From positions 372,001 to 436,000 of the forward strand of contig JACCIC010000037.1 in NCBI GenBank assembly GCA_018907035.1: DNA of 64,000 bases, written 5' to 3'. The notes under the pieces were generated by a model, which saw only the letters and a program-made list of their open reading frames with translations, was not told the DNA's origin and did no database searches. The translations under genes were made by a program, and so were the position numbers. The stretch comes from Sycobia sp. Sy_11 (Eukaryota > Arthropoda > Insecta > Hymenoptera > Epichrysomallidae). The first letter of the stretch is position 1; every line of letters begins with the position of its first letter. Of the stretch, positions 49,280 to 60,760 are shown piece after piece.

Positions 49280-52276
49280 TCAATCGTCCAAACATCCATC
49301 TGCTCTTTTGTTCTGAAGCACATTCATAACGTATTTTGCGATCAACCGCCAGCTGTCCGCGTCCGTCATCATCATTTTCGTCACGTTTTCTGGCGTGATC
49401 ACTCCTGTCCTCGTCTGTAACTTTAGTCGTGGCTCAGTCCAATGTTCGCACACAAAAAATGTGTGCTCCGCATCGTCCCAAGCCCATCCGCAGTACTTGC
49501 ATTCTGAAGAGGCGACCCTCTTCATCTTGCAGAGGTACTTACGGAAGTATCCGTGTCCGGACAGAAATTGGGTAAGGTAGAAGTTCACCTCTCCGTATTT
49601 CCTCTCTTTCCACGGACCGATTTCGGGTATTAGTCTTTTCGTCCACCGTCCTCTTTCGTCCGTCGTCCACCGTCTCTGCCATGTCTCGATGGTCTTCGTC
49701 CGTTCTTCAGTCACAGCGTCTTCCCTTCCAACGTTCGAGCTCCGCTCGTAAATTTGCTTCCGTTCGGCCGCGAGCAGATCGATGGGAATGACCCCAGCAA
49801 TCACGAAAACGGCGCTCTCAGACACGGTACGATACGCGCACGCGATTCTTAACGCGCCCACCCTTTGTACGCTTTTCATGGCGTTCGCGCGTTTCCTGAT
49901 ATTCATCGCGTCGGCCCAAACCTCCGCCCCGTAAAGCAAAATCGAGTGGGTAACGCTCATCAGCAGTCTGCGAACGTTCTGTTTCGGTCCGTTGGTATTG
50001 GCCATCAGTCTCCTCAGAGTCTTGATCTTTTCTGCTGCCTTTGTCGCCGCGTTTCGTATGTGGGGCCAGAAGCTCAGCTTCGTATCCAAGGTAACGCCAA
50101 GGTACTTGACTTCACTCCTGGTTTGCAGTCTTTCCATCCCTAACGTCATCGAAACCACCGTCTGTATACGTCTGCGAGTCAGCAGCAACAACTCAGTCTT
50201 TTGCAGCGCGAGCTGCAGTCCGTAATCTGTCATCCATTCGTTCACGCGTCTCATGACCTGATTCAGCTTTAACTGAATCAAGTGATAGTCGCGTGCGACT
50301 ATCACGGCTGCCACATCGTCGGCATAGGCAATGAGACGCGCGTCGGAGGGCATGTCTAGTCTCAGCAAACCGTCGTATTGTACGTTCCAGAAGTCGGGGC
50401 CTAAAATGGAACCCTGCGCCACCCCCGCTGTCACGCGTTTCCATTTCTTTCCGTCCAAAGTATCATACGTCAGTCCTCGGTCTCGTAAGTAGTCCCGTAT
50501 GATACGAAGGAGGTAGGAGTCAACCTTGAAAGTCAACTCCAACGCCCCCAGTATCTCTGTCCATTTTGCAGAGTTAAAGGCGTTACGAACGTCCAGGGTC
50601 ACCAACAGAACCAGTGGTCTGTTTGCATGACAGCCCCTGTTCGCCGCGTGAAAGATGTTCGTCACGTCACCTATAGCTCCGATTGTCGAACGTCCTTTTC
50701 TAAATCCGTGTTGTTGTTCGGATAGGTCTCCGGCGTTTTGAATTGCCTGTGACAGTCTTGGTCTCAGCAGTAGCTACAACAGCTTCCCTGCTGTATTTAG
50801 TAGGCAGAGAGGCCTGTATGAAGAAGGCAAATCGGGGTTCCCCTTAGACTTACGGATGAGAACCAATCGAGCCTCCTTCGAGAGCCTGCTAAAAACTCCC
50901 TCCACCAGACACCCGTTGTACAAACCCAAAAGGATGTCCGGGCGGCGCGAAGCGACCACCCGTAACACCTCACTAGGTATGCCATCGGGACCCGGGGCCT
51001 TGTTAGGCTTCAACGCATTCGAAGCTCTGCGGAGCTCTTCCTGCGTGAAGAGAGGGATCTCTATATCTGTCATTTCGTTTGTCGCGTCCGTTCTGTTGGG
51101 ATGGGTTGGGAAAAGTCTCTCAACTATCCGCTCCATCACTTTCACGTCTCGTAGTTCCGGCGTACCCCGACCTCCCAGGACGCATGTTACAATTTTATAA
51201 CCGTTGCCCCAGGGATCCGAGTCTACCTCGTCGATTAGTTTTGTCCAGCACAGTTTCTTACTGTCATTGATCGCGTATCTTAGTCGCTGTCTGGCGCGAC
51301 TATACTCTGTAGAGTGTAGTCCCACTACGCCTCGACTTCGGGCTCGTTGAGCTTTCCGTCTCAGCTTCAAACAATTGCTTCTGAGATCCGCGATCTCGGC
51401 TGTCCACCAGTATGTTTGTCGTCTGTTTAGTACTTTCCGTTTCTGGGGCATGGTGGCATCGCATAGGCGCTGGAGAAAGCCAGTCGTTGCCGCCGCTAAC
51501 GCCTCCACCCTGTCCCGGTTCGTCAACTCTTGAGGCACCTCTCGTAAGGGAGGTTCTGCATTTTGCAGATACCTTTCGAGTTCGTCTATGTCTAGGCGTT
51601 TGGGGTTCCACCCCGTAGATCTTGTGCCCCGTCTCCTCGTCTGTCTCGTCGCGTCTGTCAGTTTGAAGGCAATGTACTGGTGATCACTGGTCGTATAGTC
51701 CTGGATCACCCGCCACGCCCTTATCCTAGTTCGAATTCTGTCCGAGGTCAGAGTCACGTCTGGTATGGAGTTACCATACCCCGGTCGTCTGTACGTCGGT
51801 ATCGTTCCTTCGTTAACTACTGCCAGGTCCAGCCTTGCGGCCATCTCCAGCAGCAGTCTTCCCCGTCTGTTGGTTAAGGGCATACCCCACTCGAGCGCCC
51901 GCGCGTTAAAGTCGCCCGCCACGATCACGTTACCAGGGATTTCCCGCAACGCGTCCTCGATTTTTCCAAGTTTAGCCGCGTACTCGGAGGCACTGCTGTT
52001 TGGGCTGAGGTAAACACTGACATAGGTTATGTCAGCGATCGTCACCCAGACACAGTCCTCCTCAGTCCCGCTGCGTACGATATTCGACGCAACCTTTCCA
52101 CGTAACCAAACTGCGGACTTGCCCGAGCTGCTTGTGAGCCAAGTCGGTAATCGTCTGTCTTTGTATTGCTCACTGATAATCAGCACGTCGATGTTCAGTT
52201 CCGCCACAATCTGCGGGAGCAATGCGTCTGCCACGCTACTCCCGTTCATATTGCATTGAAGTATCGTCGTCGTCAT
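49280..52276 (-). pseudogene. R1-clade ORF2: APE endonuclease plus reverse transcriptase, one stop
   Basis: About 998 codons from the ATG at 52276. An APE-type endonuclease occupies roughly residues 1-220 (LQCNMNG, ISEQYKD, AGDFNARALEWG, SDHQY), nicking target DNA. A linker follows, then RT (KPNKAPGPDGIP, TLDVRNAFNSAKW, GVAQGSILGPDFWN, catalytic AYADDVAAVI) copying element RNA at the nick, and a C-terminal CCHC motif (CKYCGWAWDDAEHTFFVC). A single in-frame TAG at 50776-50774 lies between RT blocks (after NTAGKLL). The frame on both sides is open and the same, so this is one point mutation in an otherwise complete ORF. All catalytic residues I can check are present. As it stands, the product would stop before the RT active site. 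Confidence 0.93.
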
Positions 52277-53166
52277 TGTGTGACTGTCTTTGTCTTCTGT
52301 TCTGTTAGTGCTATCCTGAACGCGACACACGAGGACGAGCCGGGTAAGTGTCCCCTGTCTCGGATATTATCCTCAGTGCACAGGAAACACTCCCCATGAC
52401 TCTTGCAGTCCTTGTGGGAATGACCCTCGAGGCCGCATCGCCAGCAGCAGCTTCGTCTGTCCAGTCCTTTACAGTCTTTCCGTACATGACCGAACCCGAG
52501 GCATCTATAGCATCGCGAGACGCGTATCCTTGCTCTTATTCTTGATACAACCCACCCGATTTTAATACGCCCTTTCCTTAAGAGGTCGGTAGCCTCTTTT
52601 ACGTCAAAATCGCAGACCGCCATTCTCTGTCCTCGACTGTTAACGTCGAAAACATGGGGCCGACGGTCTGCAGTCCGTCCCGTTTCCCGATTTAACGTGT
52701 TCGCGATGTCCTCGTTGGTCGTGACACAGTCCAAGTCTAGGAATTCCAGTGTCACCCTGGAGGTCAAATCTTTTACGCGTCCAGTCTCTCCGACAGCGTC
52801 TTGAAGAACCTGTCGGAAGTCCGTCTCGTTGTTCTGTCTGGAGAGCTGTAAAAGTACCGCACCGTCTTTTGTCTTTCTTATTGCTCTGACTTGAGTATTA
52901 CACTTGTCAGGGTCCACCTTTTGCCGTATTGTACGTACCACGTCGACGTACGTCTGTCCCTCAGCCGGCTTGATCATGATCGCTCCTCCCCTGCCTTTGA
53001 GGTTAGGGCGATCAGACCCGCGACCTTGGAGTCTCGCTTTTGTCTGCTCTTTTGTCGGTTTGTTGTCCGTCTCGGTCGTTTTCGGTTTTTTATGTTTTGA
53101 GACCACCTTCGCCCATGTTTCGGTCTCGATCGTCCGCTGTTGTGCGGCCGCCTGCTCCGCCTGCAA
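52273..53166 (-). pseudogene. R1-clade ORF1 (gag-like nucleic-acid-binding protein), 5'-truncated
   Basis: Open for 297 codons from the element break with no ATG at its start, so the N-terminus is missing. It contains the R1-type gag core (GGAIMIKPAEGQTYVDVVR; DGAVLLQLSRQ; VTLEFLDLD) and three CCHC-type zinc knuckles near the C-terminus (CYRCLGFGHVRKDC, CWRCGLEGHSHKDC, CFLCTEDNIRDRGH...C) that in this family bind element RNA to form the particle. It ends VTQ-stop, overlapping the ORF2 start by ATGA. Confidence 0.88.
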
Positions 53167-53167
53167 C

Positions 53168-54114
53168 GCTAGAGCTTATGACGCTGCACAGATGCGACTC
53201 AACCAGGTGATGCGTCGAGTGCAGAGATGGATTGAGAACAATGGGTTAGAACTGGCGGCGGCAAAACGGAGATCGTGCTCCTAACTAAGAAACGTATCCC
53301 AAAGATACGCCTTATGCAGGTTGGAGACACAACGGTGAGTACCAAAGCAGCTGTAAGGTACCTGGGGGTGACGCTTGATTCCAAGCTAACCTTCTGGGAC
53401 CAAATAAAAAAAGTGGCGGATAGAGCTGCCCGAGTGACAGCACAACTTAGCAGGTTGATGGCCAATGTTGGTGGTCCAGCACCCTGCAAGCGGCGTCTGC
53501 TCATAAGGACAGCTGAATCCATCATGCTATACGGCGCGGAGGTATGGGCCGATGCACTGATGGCCCAAAAATATAGAAAAAGAATGGCGGCAGTGCAGCG
53601 TAGAGGGACATTACGCATCGTGAGCTCCTACCGTACGGTCTCCGAGTTGGCGGTGCTGGTAATCGCATGTGTTACCCCCATTGATCTCCAGGCACAAGAA
53701 AAGAAATTTGTCCACCAGAATAAAAATATTCTCGGCAGAATAGAGGCAGCTGCACGGGCCAGAGCTGCCACGTTAACCGAATGGCAGAAGCGCTGGGAGA
53801 GGGTTCCGCGCGGCCGATGGACGGCTCGACTGATCAATCAGTTAAATCCATGGCTCCAGAGGTCGCACGGAGAGGTTAATTACCACCTCACACAGCTCTT
53901 ATCGGGGCACGGTCAGTTTCGATCCTATCTCCAGAAGATGGGGAAAGTACCGGATCCGAGCTGTGCCCACTGTTGCGCTCCCCGAGACGATGCACTTCAC
54001 ACATTCTTTCATTGCGAGGTGTTTCGCCTTGAAAGGGAGTGCCTCTGGAGAGACATAGGACGATGTGGGCCTGACAATATCGTTCGGCTGATGCTGGAGA
54101 GTCATGAGAAATAG
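53168..54114 (+). pseudogene. R1-clade ORF2 C-terminal fragment
   Basis: Reads ARAYDAAQMRLNQVMRRVQ, then after a one-base loss at about 53266 continues as LLTKKRIPKIRL, AVRYLGVTLDSKLTFW and the C-terminal domain (YGAEVWADALM, ERVPRGRWTARLINQLN, LSGHGQFRSYL) to the zinc motif CAHCCAPRDDALHTFFHC. A stop falls after LMLESHEK, but the expected basic tail (KPARANRMAQPRSN) can still be read at about 54190-54225 in another frame, so there is a second small frameshift. No YADD or endonuclease is present. Confidence 0.85.
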
Positions 54115-54458
54115 TCCAGGATTTGAAATTTCTGCAAAGCCATCCTGGACCACAAAAGAAGAATTGAAGAAGGCGTGTAAGCCCGCAAGGGCGAATAGGA
54201 TGGCGCAGCCCAGAAGTAATGTCCTCATAGACGATTCCTGGGCTGCACTTACGCCATCGTGAGGAGGTCTCCTCGGTGCACGCCTATCGACCCCGACTCG
54301 CAGCTCTTTTCAGAGCTGTGGGAAGCAGTCGAGGGAAATGCACTGAGCAGGTAGTTTTTTAGTGGGTATGCCCTTCACAGGTGAGTCCTACATACCCGGG
54401 GACCGGTCTCCGGGATCCATAAAGGATTTTTCTCCTCCTCCCAAAAAAAAAATAAAAA

Positions 54459-54461
<3 letters not shown>
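53168..54461 (+). mobile_element. Second R1-clade element, 5'-truncated, head-to-head
   Basis: Begins inside the RT thumb region directly at the break with the minus-strand element and runs to a 3' UTR ending CTCCTCCC followed by poly(A) and (TTA)n. It belongs to a different family from its neighbour: the alignable C-terminal parts agree at perhaps 60 percent of residues by eye. The 3' UTR has a GGGGACCGGTCTCCGGGATCC-like inverted motif near 54399-54419. Confidence 0.88.

Positions 54462-54497
<36 letters not shown>
54462..54497. repeat. (TTA)n microsatellite, right border of the retrotransposon pair
   Basis: About 12 TTA units on the same strand as the array at 48962, joined to the poly(A) of the plus-strand element. 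Confidence 0.95.
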
Positions 54498-55770
54498 CCG
54501 ATTAACTTTCAAATTAACAATAGCATCTTCTAAAAATTATGTTGCAAGGACTATGACTTGCCATGGGTGCGAGGGTACTTCAGAAAACAGCCTCTGTTTT
54601 TTTTTGATTATGTGAAATCTACAATTGAAGGAATAAAACCGTCATAGCATTTTGTCAAAATTAATATTTTTCAACTTTTGATGTTTAATGAACCTCACAA
54701 AAATAATATTCAATTGGTTTGAAAAAATACGAAAACTTTAAAACAATCCAATACCAATTTTTCCACAGGGAAGAAGTGCTACGTGTAAAATTATTTGAAA
54801 ACTTTTTTCGAATTGAGCAGTAATAAACTGACAGATTCAATGTAGCTAGTTAAATTGTTTTAAACTTTGACATTTTCTTCAGAAGTAGATTCTTAAAACA
54901 AATCCACTGGCAGTGCAGTTTGTAGGGGGTCGAAAGGCTCGAACTGGTCAAAAAGTGAAGGAAATAAACATGAGACCATTCGCATAATATGTATAATATC
55001 TCAGCGGAACCTGATTGTACAACATCCAATATACTTATGAATAATTCAGAAAAATGTAATTATTTATTCAAAAGATGACAGTTATCATCAATTAAAAATG
55101 ATTAAATGACTATATAGAAAATCGTCACCAGGTGTAAAAATCAGAAAATGTAATTGCGTCGATATTTAAAAAAAGTGATCTCACCATATATACAAATAGA
55201 ATAATGATTAACTTTTCTTCGACTCACTCTTGATTTTTAAGTTTTCTTCGAGTACTTAGAAAATACAATTTTTTTTTTCTTGCAGTTGCGATACATGATA
55301 AAATTTTAGGCATTTGTATTTTTATTTTTCTTCTGTAGATTATTAATGTATAATATTTGATTTTCATTCAAATTTTTTTATGAAATCTCCATTAAAAATA
55401 TCATTATCAATGAAATACAGATTAAATAAATATTTTAAACGATTGAAATCATTACGTTAACTAACTTTCACTCGAATTAAGCAGATTAAAATTCATCTAT
55501 ATTCATGGATGAAATTTTTTTCTGCATGATTTTATATAAACTTAAAAATTATCTTTGTTTTATATATGATGGGATAGCTCGAAGATAAGTTTTATACAAG
55601 TATTCACTTATATTTATTTAGTTTATAACTTAAAAAAGCCAAAACTAACTACATAACAAAAATACTTCACTGATCTAGTTTAATAATATTAAAAGTAAAG
55701 GTTATTATAAAGCTGAGCGTGATAAACGATGTACTTCATCTTTTCCAAGCGATAATTAACGTCTAACGAA
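54498..55770. other. AT-rich intergenic, nothing recognised
   Basis: No exon, element or structured RNA supported. Confidence 0.45.
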
Positions 55771-56190
55771 CTTTCAACTTATAACATGCAATAAAAGCGC
55801 TAGTATATGCTTCGCAGGTTAAGAAACTTAAGCGCTCTTTCACATCCTACAGAGAAACTAAGACCTCTTGCAATAATATTGCGCGCTTAAGTAAACTTAA
55901 GCACGAGCCAGCGCGGAATACGACCTGGATCAAATTGCAAATTAGAAATCCGCAAATTATCTTCGTTAGAAGCGCCAAGTCGGAGTTACCAAACGCAGAT
56001 TATCGCCGTCCTCGTCGTTCTTTTATACTGCTAACCCTGGAAATCGAAATTAATGAGAACAGCAATGCCCAGGATTGAGAACGAATCACCCCAGCCCCTC
56101 AAGGAGTCAACGGAAGCATAATTAGTGGTGGTCGTATTATTAGAACGCTTAATTAAACTGCGAATTCAGAGCTAATTATGAAAATGATTG
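55771..56190. promoter_or_regulatory. Candidate conserved non-coding block
   Basis: About 400 bp of balanced, non-repetitive composition in AT-rich DNA with several CTTAAG words (about 55826-55832, 55884-55902) and TAATTA/TTAATTA homeodomain-type words (about 56118-56175). No open frame. It could be an enhancer; this rests on composition and word clustering alone. Confidence 0.25.
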
Positions 56191-56290
56191 GTTCTGATTT
56201 TTTAATGACATATGATTCTAATTATTAAATTGAAACGTGTCTTTAAAATGCAATCTATATTCGATATATACCAAAGTATGTCTTTAAAAG

Positions 56291-56291
<1 letters not shown>

Positions 56292-56342
<51 letters not shown>
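56292..56342. repeat. (TA)n microsatellite
   Basis: Pure TA run of about 25 units. Confidence 0.96.
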
Positions 56343-56344
<2 letters not shown>

Positions 56345-57092
56345 ATCAATATATCGCAGCATCTTTAAACTAAAAGACAATTGAAAATATATTTCAATCG
56401 ACTGACTGGCTCATAAAAAAGGTATAAAAGTTTTGAATTTTTCTTGATAAATTATGTTATTATTAATGAAAAATTAAAAATTTAAATAGTTTACGAATAC
56501 TTCATTTAATGTAATTTTCGTGTATAAGGTATCGTTATCTTCTTGCTATAGCTACATAGAATCATAAAATTACTTTAGATGTAAAATTTTATTATAATTC
56601 TGAATCAAATTATATTTATCCTATAATATGATCATCGACTTATAACAGACGTAATGTATAATATAATGCATATCCAACATCGAATTCTTTGAAAGCATTT
56701 AAAAAACAATACTTTCCGAATTTTTCGCAGACGGAGATTGAGCTGGTTAATGCATATGTCTTAATAAAAGGAATATCCAGTCCGTTTAATATGTAATAAA
56801 TAAATAAATAAATAAATAAATAAATACTTTAATAGATAAATAAGCATCGATGAATATTGATATACAACTATATAAAATATTGATTTACAACTTTGCAACA
56901 AAATAGATATATATAGTATTAATTTTTTAAGCGGTTTAAGAAAAAATACGTTTTAACGTATATATCTATTTTGGATTAAACATATTAACTGCACGTTTCA
57001 TTAATGTTTAATTATTATGAGAAATTTGATAAACCAAAAAGTTAGTTCTGATATAATCGATATTTTCTGATAAAACTTCGAAATTTTTCATT
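56343..57092. other. AT-rich spacer with a (TAAA)n array
   Basis: A tetranucleotide TAAA array lies at about 56796-56825. Otherwise nothing recognised. Confidence 0.6.
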
Positions 57093-57237
57093 AAATTAAT
57101 AAATATTTTTATCGGTCTTACAGTCTTTATATCATAAATTCTTTCGATCATAAACAAGAGCAGTCTGACTGTCGATATTTTAGTATAATAAATTATAGTA
57201 TAAAGACTGTAAGACCGATAAAAATATTTATTAATTT
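57093..57237. mobile_element. Small foldback element of the same family as 35.2 kb
   Basis: Perfect 39-bp inverted repeats (57093-57131 and 57199-57237) containing TTTTTATCGGTCTTACAGTC, around a 67-bp centre with GCAGTCTGACTGTC. The terminal and internal words match the 600-bp element at 35184-35785. No coding capacity. Confidence 0.85.
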
Positions 57238-58716
57238 ACATTCTTATTTTTACAATTATTAAATATGCTTCTTATATTATTATTTTTAAAGTAAACTTGA
57301 ATATTATGTTTTGTGAATTACTTTTAATTCTTTCTGACAAACCTTTTACATATGGTAATACTACGATTTTATAATTATTGTTTTTGTCTTTTATACTCTG
57401 TTCTTTATTAATTTTTAATCTTTAAATCGGAATTTTCCACTTCAACCTCAATTTGCAAAAAATGTTATAAAAAATTATTGGTCCACAAATCCATTAATTA
57501 ATCTACTCCTATTTTCGAAATTTTTTTAACTAGAAAGTGGTTATTTCAAAATATGTGATTTACAAGGGCAATTTTTACGTTCGACAACTGGATTATTTCG
57601 ATAGCTAGAGAGTAAGAGAGTGGGTGAGAACAAATCAATACGTTACAAGCGGTTGACAATCTGAGTTTCGATATGGAGATCTGGCAATATGGGTTAAGAT
57701 AGTCTATAAATGTCGTCGGTGTATCGACGTCTGACAGGATTCGTGCTAAATAATTGAATTCTAAGATGAAATAGTAATTGAATTTCTTATCTGTTTTTGA
57801 TGTTCGTAAAATTTTTTGGCCATCATGACAGATGAAGGCTCGCCTATTACTAAAAATGATACAAGTGCCATCGACCCAGAATATTTCATTTAGGGCAATA
57901 GGGTATATATAACTGTTTATCTATTTTTATTTCATAATGTATTATTACTTTATAACGATTACTATACTTGCTACTAAAAAATGGTATACATGAATTATGA
58001 TAAAACAAACTATACATATATTCATTTTAATACAATTCTAATTAAAAATTAGTATTGTATGTCGGTATTAATAAAATTATAAAAAAGATTCTCACTACTA
58101 GTAGAAAGTTTAGTAAATGATATTTCTGAAAATAATGTGATAATAATTGAAAGTTACATCTTCATCTAATGCTTGAATTTGTGTCCATGATGGTGCATAA
58201 AAAATAAAAATCACGACTTTGAAGTCACGAGTTTTGAAGTTGTTACGGACTCACAAGAGCTTTATTTTAAAAAAGTAAAATTTTGGCGTGTAATGTAATT
58301 TCTGCTTAAACATTTAATTTGTAACTATAGAGATATTTTAAATATATTATTTGATAATTTTATATCTATTTTTAAATGGTTTAGTTCGTAAGTTTAAATA
58401 TATTCTTAAATGTTTAGTTTGTAATTATATATATTTTAAGAAACGTTTATAGTATTTAATTTAAAATTATTATGAATTCAATATATGTATTTATACCATG
58501 TAGTTTGTAAGATTTATCGTAATTCTGTTAAGTATTTATGTAGAGTTAAATTTAATAGTTTAAAGTATAATTATAATCGGGAACTAATGCGATAAAAATA
58601 AAATCTTTAGATAACGTTTCTCGCATAATAATATATAGACTTGATATTGTATATATTTTGAATAAACAAAATACGTTCTCTGTATCGTCATATCGAGTCC
58701 CATATAGAAAAGGGAA
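57238..58716. other. AT-rich intergenic, possible LTR trace
   Basis: Mostly featureless. At 57595-57870 the composition is more balanced, with TCTATAAATGTC (57702 on) and a short open frame starting MTDEGSPITKNDTS (57826). This could be an LTR and gag start, but nothing confirms it. Confidence 0.3.
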
Positions 58717-59435
58717 ATGTAACGTGATCTCTCGGACTCTTAAACTTCGTACAAAGCGGCTTCGCGTGCGTCAGCAATTCCGCGAATTATAATGTTAAAC
58801 TATTGTACAGCAGAGATTGGAAAATTACAGATATTCGTATTAAAATAGTAAGTTCACGAAAAATTACTTCGTAATTTCTTATTATGTAAGATATAAGAAT
58901 CATAGTTACTAATATTATAGTTTATAGAAACGATCGCGAGCGAACTCTCGTTACAAGCCCAACTATATGTACACATAAGGTACATGTTTGATCCGTGCCG
59001 TGACGGGAAAACCGAAGATTTTGCCTTAAAAAATAGCTTGTATACGGAATCACACATAAGGTGAGCGAATACTTGCTATGGGAAAATCTTGAGGTTTTCA
59101 AAAGAGGTAAACAGGTTATGCTTCCTAAAAGCAATGATCCGTGCTGTGACGGGAGCTTCCCAATATTTTCGTTAAAAAAGCTATTCTACGGACTTATATG
59201 GAGATAGGTCGTATTCTAGCTTTGAGAAAATATAGGGAAGTTCGAAATCAGGTGACGTGTTCGGTTTGCCACCTCGGGCTCTCCGACCGTCAGGCTGCGC
59301 GAGAGTTTGGGCTGCGTTCGGCGAGTGAAGCTTATCGCTCGAAATTTGACCCCATTGAGAGGGGAGTAGAGTTTATAAAAGCGCAGTATGAGCGCTCGGA
59401 GATACATTCTTTTTCTGATCTCTGCTTAAGTTAGT
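58717..59435 (+). promoter_or_regulatory. LTR-like or promoter-like region with direct repeats and TATA box
   Basis: Two diverged direct repeats, each starting GATCCGTG(C/T)(C/T)GTGACGGGA, lie about 146 bp apart (58990 and 59136). A good TATA box (TATAAAA, 59374-59380) follows in a GC-richer stretch rich in GCGC words. The layout resembles an LTR (enhancer repeats, then core promoter), and TGTAACG at 58717 could be its left end. No matching second LTR or internal region was found, so a solo LTR or a host promoter are both possible. The 78-codon frame at 59198 crosses it and is unrecognised. Confidence 0.3.
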
Positions 59436-59823
59436 TATTGTATTAATCATATTTTATTTTATTAAATTCGATTTTGAATTGAAATATACTTCGTATTGTT
59501 AATTTCTTATTCTAATAATTAAACTTCCCAGTGTATTGTTCAATTATAGAAGTTAAGGACGTTTCATTCACTGCCACGCTACTCAAAACTTACCAAAAAT
59601 ATCAACCTTGAAATTTATATCAAAGTTTGAAATGAAAAAGCGAAAAATTATTTGAATTAAAGATTTGCAATGTTAATGTAGAAATATTATCATTATATTC
59701 ATTATTTTTGATAATTGAACATAAATAGTCAGCCGTTTGATTGTTTTTTCAAGTAACTTAAAAGCGGATATAATAAAACAAATGTAAACCTAGGTGTAAA
59801 ACTCTCAGCAATTTTCTATAATA

Positions 59824-59824
<1 letters not shown>
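59436..59824. other. AT-rich spacer, nothing recognised
   Basis: No exon or element supported. Confidence 0.45.

Positions 59825-59869
<45 letters not shown>
59825..59869. repeat. (TA)n microsatellite
   Basis: Pure TA run of about 22 units; another follows at about 60016-60052. Confidence 0.96.
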
Positions 59870-59875
<6 letters not shown>

Positions 59876-60004
59876 AAATAGCTGGACCGGCTGAAGGATT
59901 CGAATTATTAATTGAATATTAATATTAAGTTATTGAATATTAATTAATTTTTGAAACTTAAAATATTATGAAAAATTATAATTGGGAGAAAATTATATAT
60001 ATAC

Positions 60005-60059
<55 letters not shown>

Positions 60060-60752
60060 CACCGTGTCCCAGATATAACTGCTCATATTAGCGGCATGGT
60101 GTCGGCAAGGAACAGATATCTGTAAATATTAATATTAATGTAGGTTCATTTTTTCCCATTTTGCCAGTTTTGACTGTGATTATTAAATATCTATTTTTTA
60201 ATCTTCGTAACATTTCGAAAATTTAGTTGCACATTTGTTTTTATAAAACACACGTGTGCACTCGCGGTCAGTTCGTCAGTGCCAGCGACTATACAGTTTT
60301 TCTTGTGAGCCGAGAGCAAACATCCGCCTTTTCATCATTATTTCCAATGCAGTGGAGTGGGCTATTATAAAAAAGAGTAGCTTGACAAAAACTATGGATA
60401 AGGATCGTTGTGAACGAAGAATTATAAGCTTTATTCGTAGACGCGTGAACCTCGCTTCGTCAATCCGGCCGTATATCCAAGCAGTTACACGAGCGTTGAT
60501 AATGGACAGGAAAAATAACAACTACTGGTCTTTGCCGTGTTCGTTCGACTTCGCCTCGTTTCCCTTCGTTTGACCTCCTTTTTCTCGTTCGCAGGCGATG
60601 ACCTACTTCTCTGAGCCCTGATTGGCTCACAGACATGGGCTCGTACTGCAAAACTATAAAAAATGGACCTACATGAATATTAATATTTACACATAACTTT
60701 TCCTTGCCGATACCATGCCGCTAATATGAGCAGTTATATCTGGGACACAGTG
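60060..60752. mobile_element. Non-autonomous DNA transposon with long TIRs
   Basis: 693 bp with terminal inverted repeats of about 107 bp (roughly 9 mismatches) starting CAC(C/T)GTGTCCCAGATATAAC and TA dinucleotides just outside (60058-60059, 60753-60754). The left end is next to a (TA)n array. An internal 105-codon frame (60256-60573, plus; Arg/Ser-rich) has no transposase signature I recognise. The TA target site suggests mobilisation by a Tc1/mariner-superfamily transposase. Confidence 0.88.
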
Positions 60753-60760
60753 TATATATA

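Larger units (their letters stand above)
49002..53167 (-). mobile_element. R1-clade non-LTR retrotransposon, 5'-truncated, almost intact
   Basis: Runs from a break inside ORF1 (53167) through ORF2 and a 3' UTR (about 49279-49013) to an A-run and (TAA)n tail. ORF1 and ORF2 overlap by ATGA at 52276-52273, a stop/start arrangement. Only one nonsense codon is seen in ORF2. GC content is much higher than that of the surroundings, as expected for a young insertion. Its 5' end abuts a second R1-clade element in the opposite direction. Confidence 0.92.

Noticed and set aside
53168..54114. Inverted 5' part of the neighbouring R1 element (twin priming)
   Set aside because: The protein sequence differs too much from the corresponding part of that element and has its own 3' UTR and tail.
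59198..59434. A 78-codon plus-strand frame with a CSVC word
   Set aside because: No recognisable domain; it overlaps a TATA-containing, LTR-like region.
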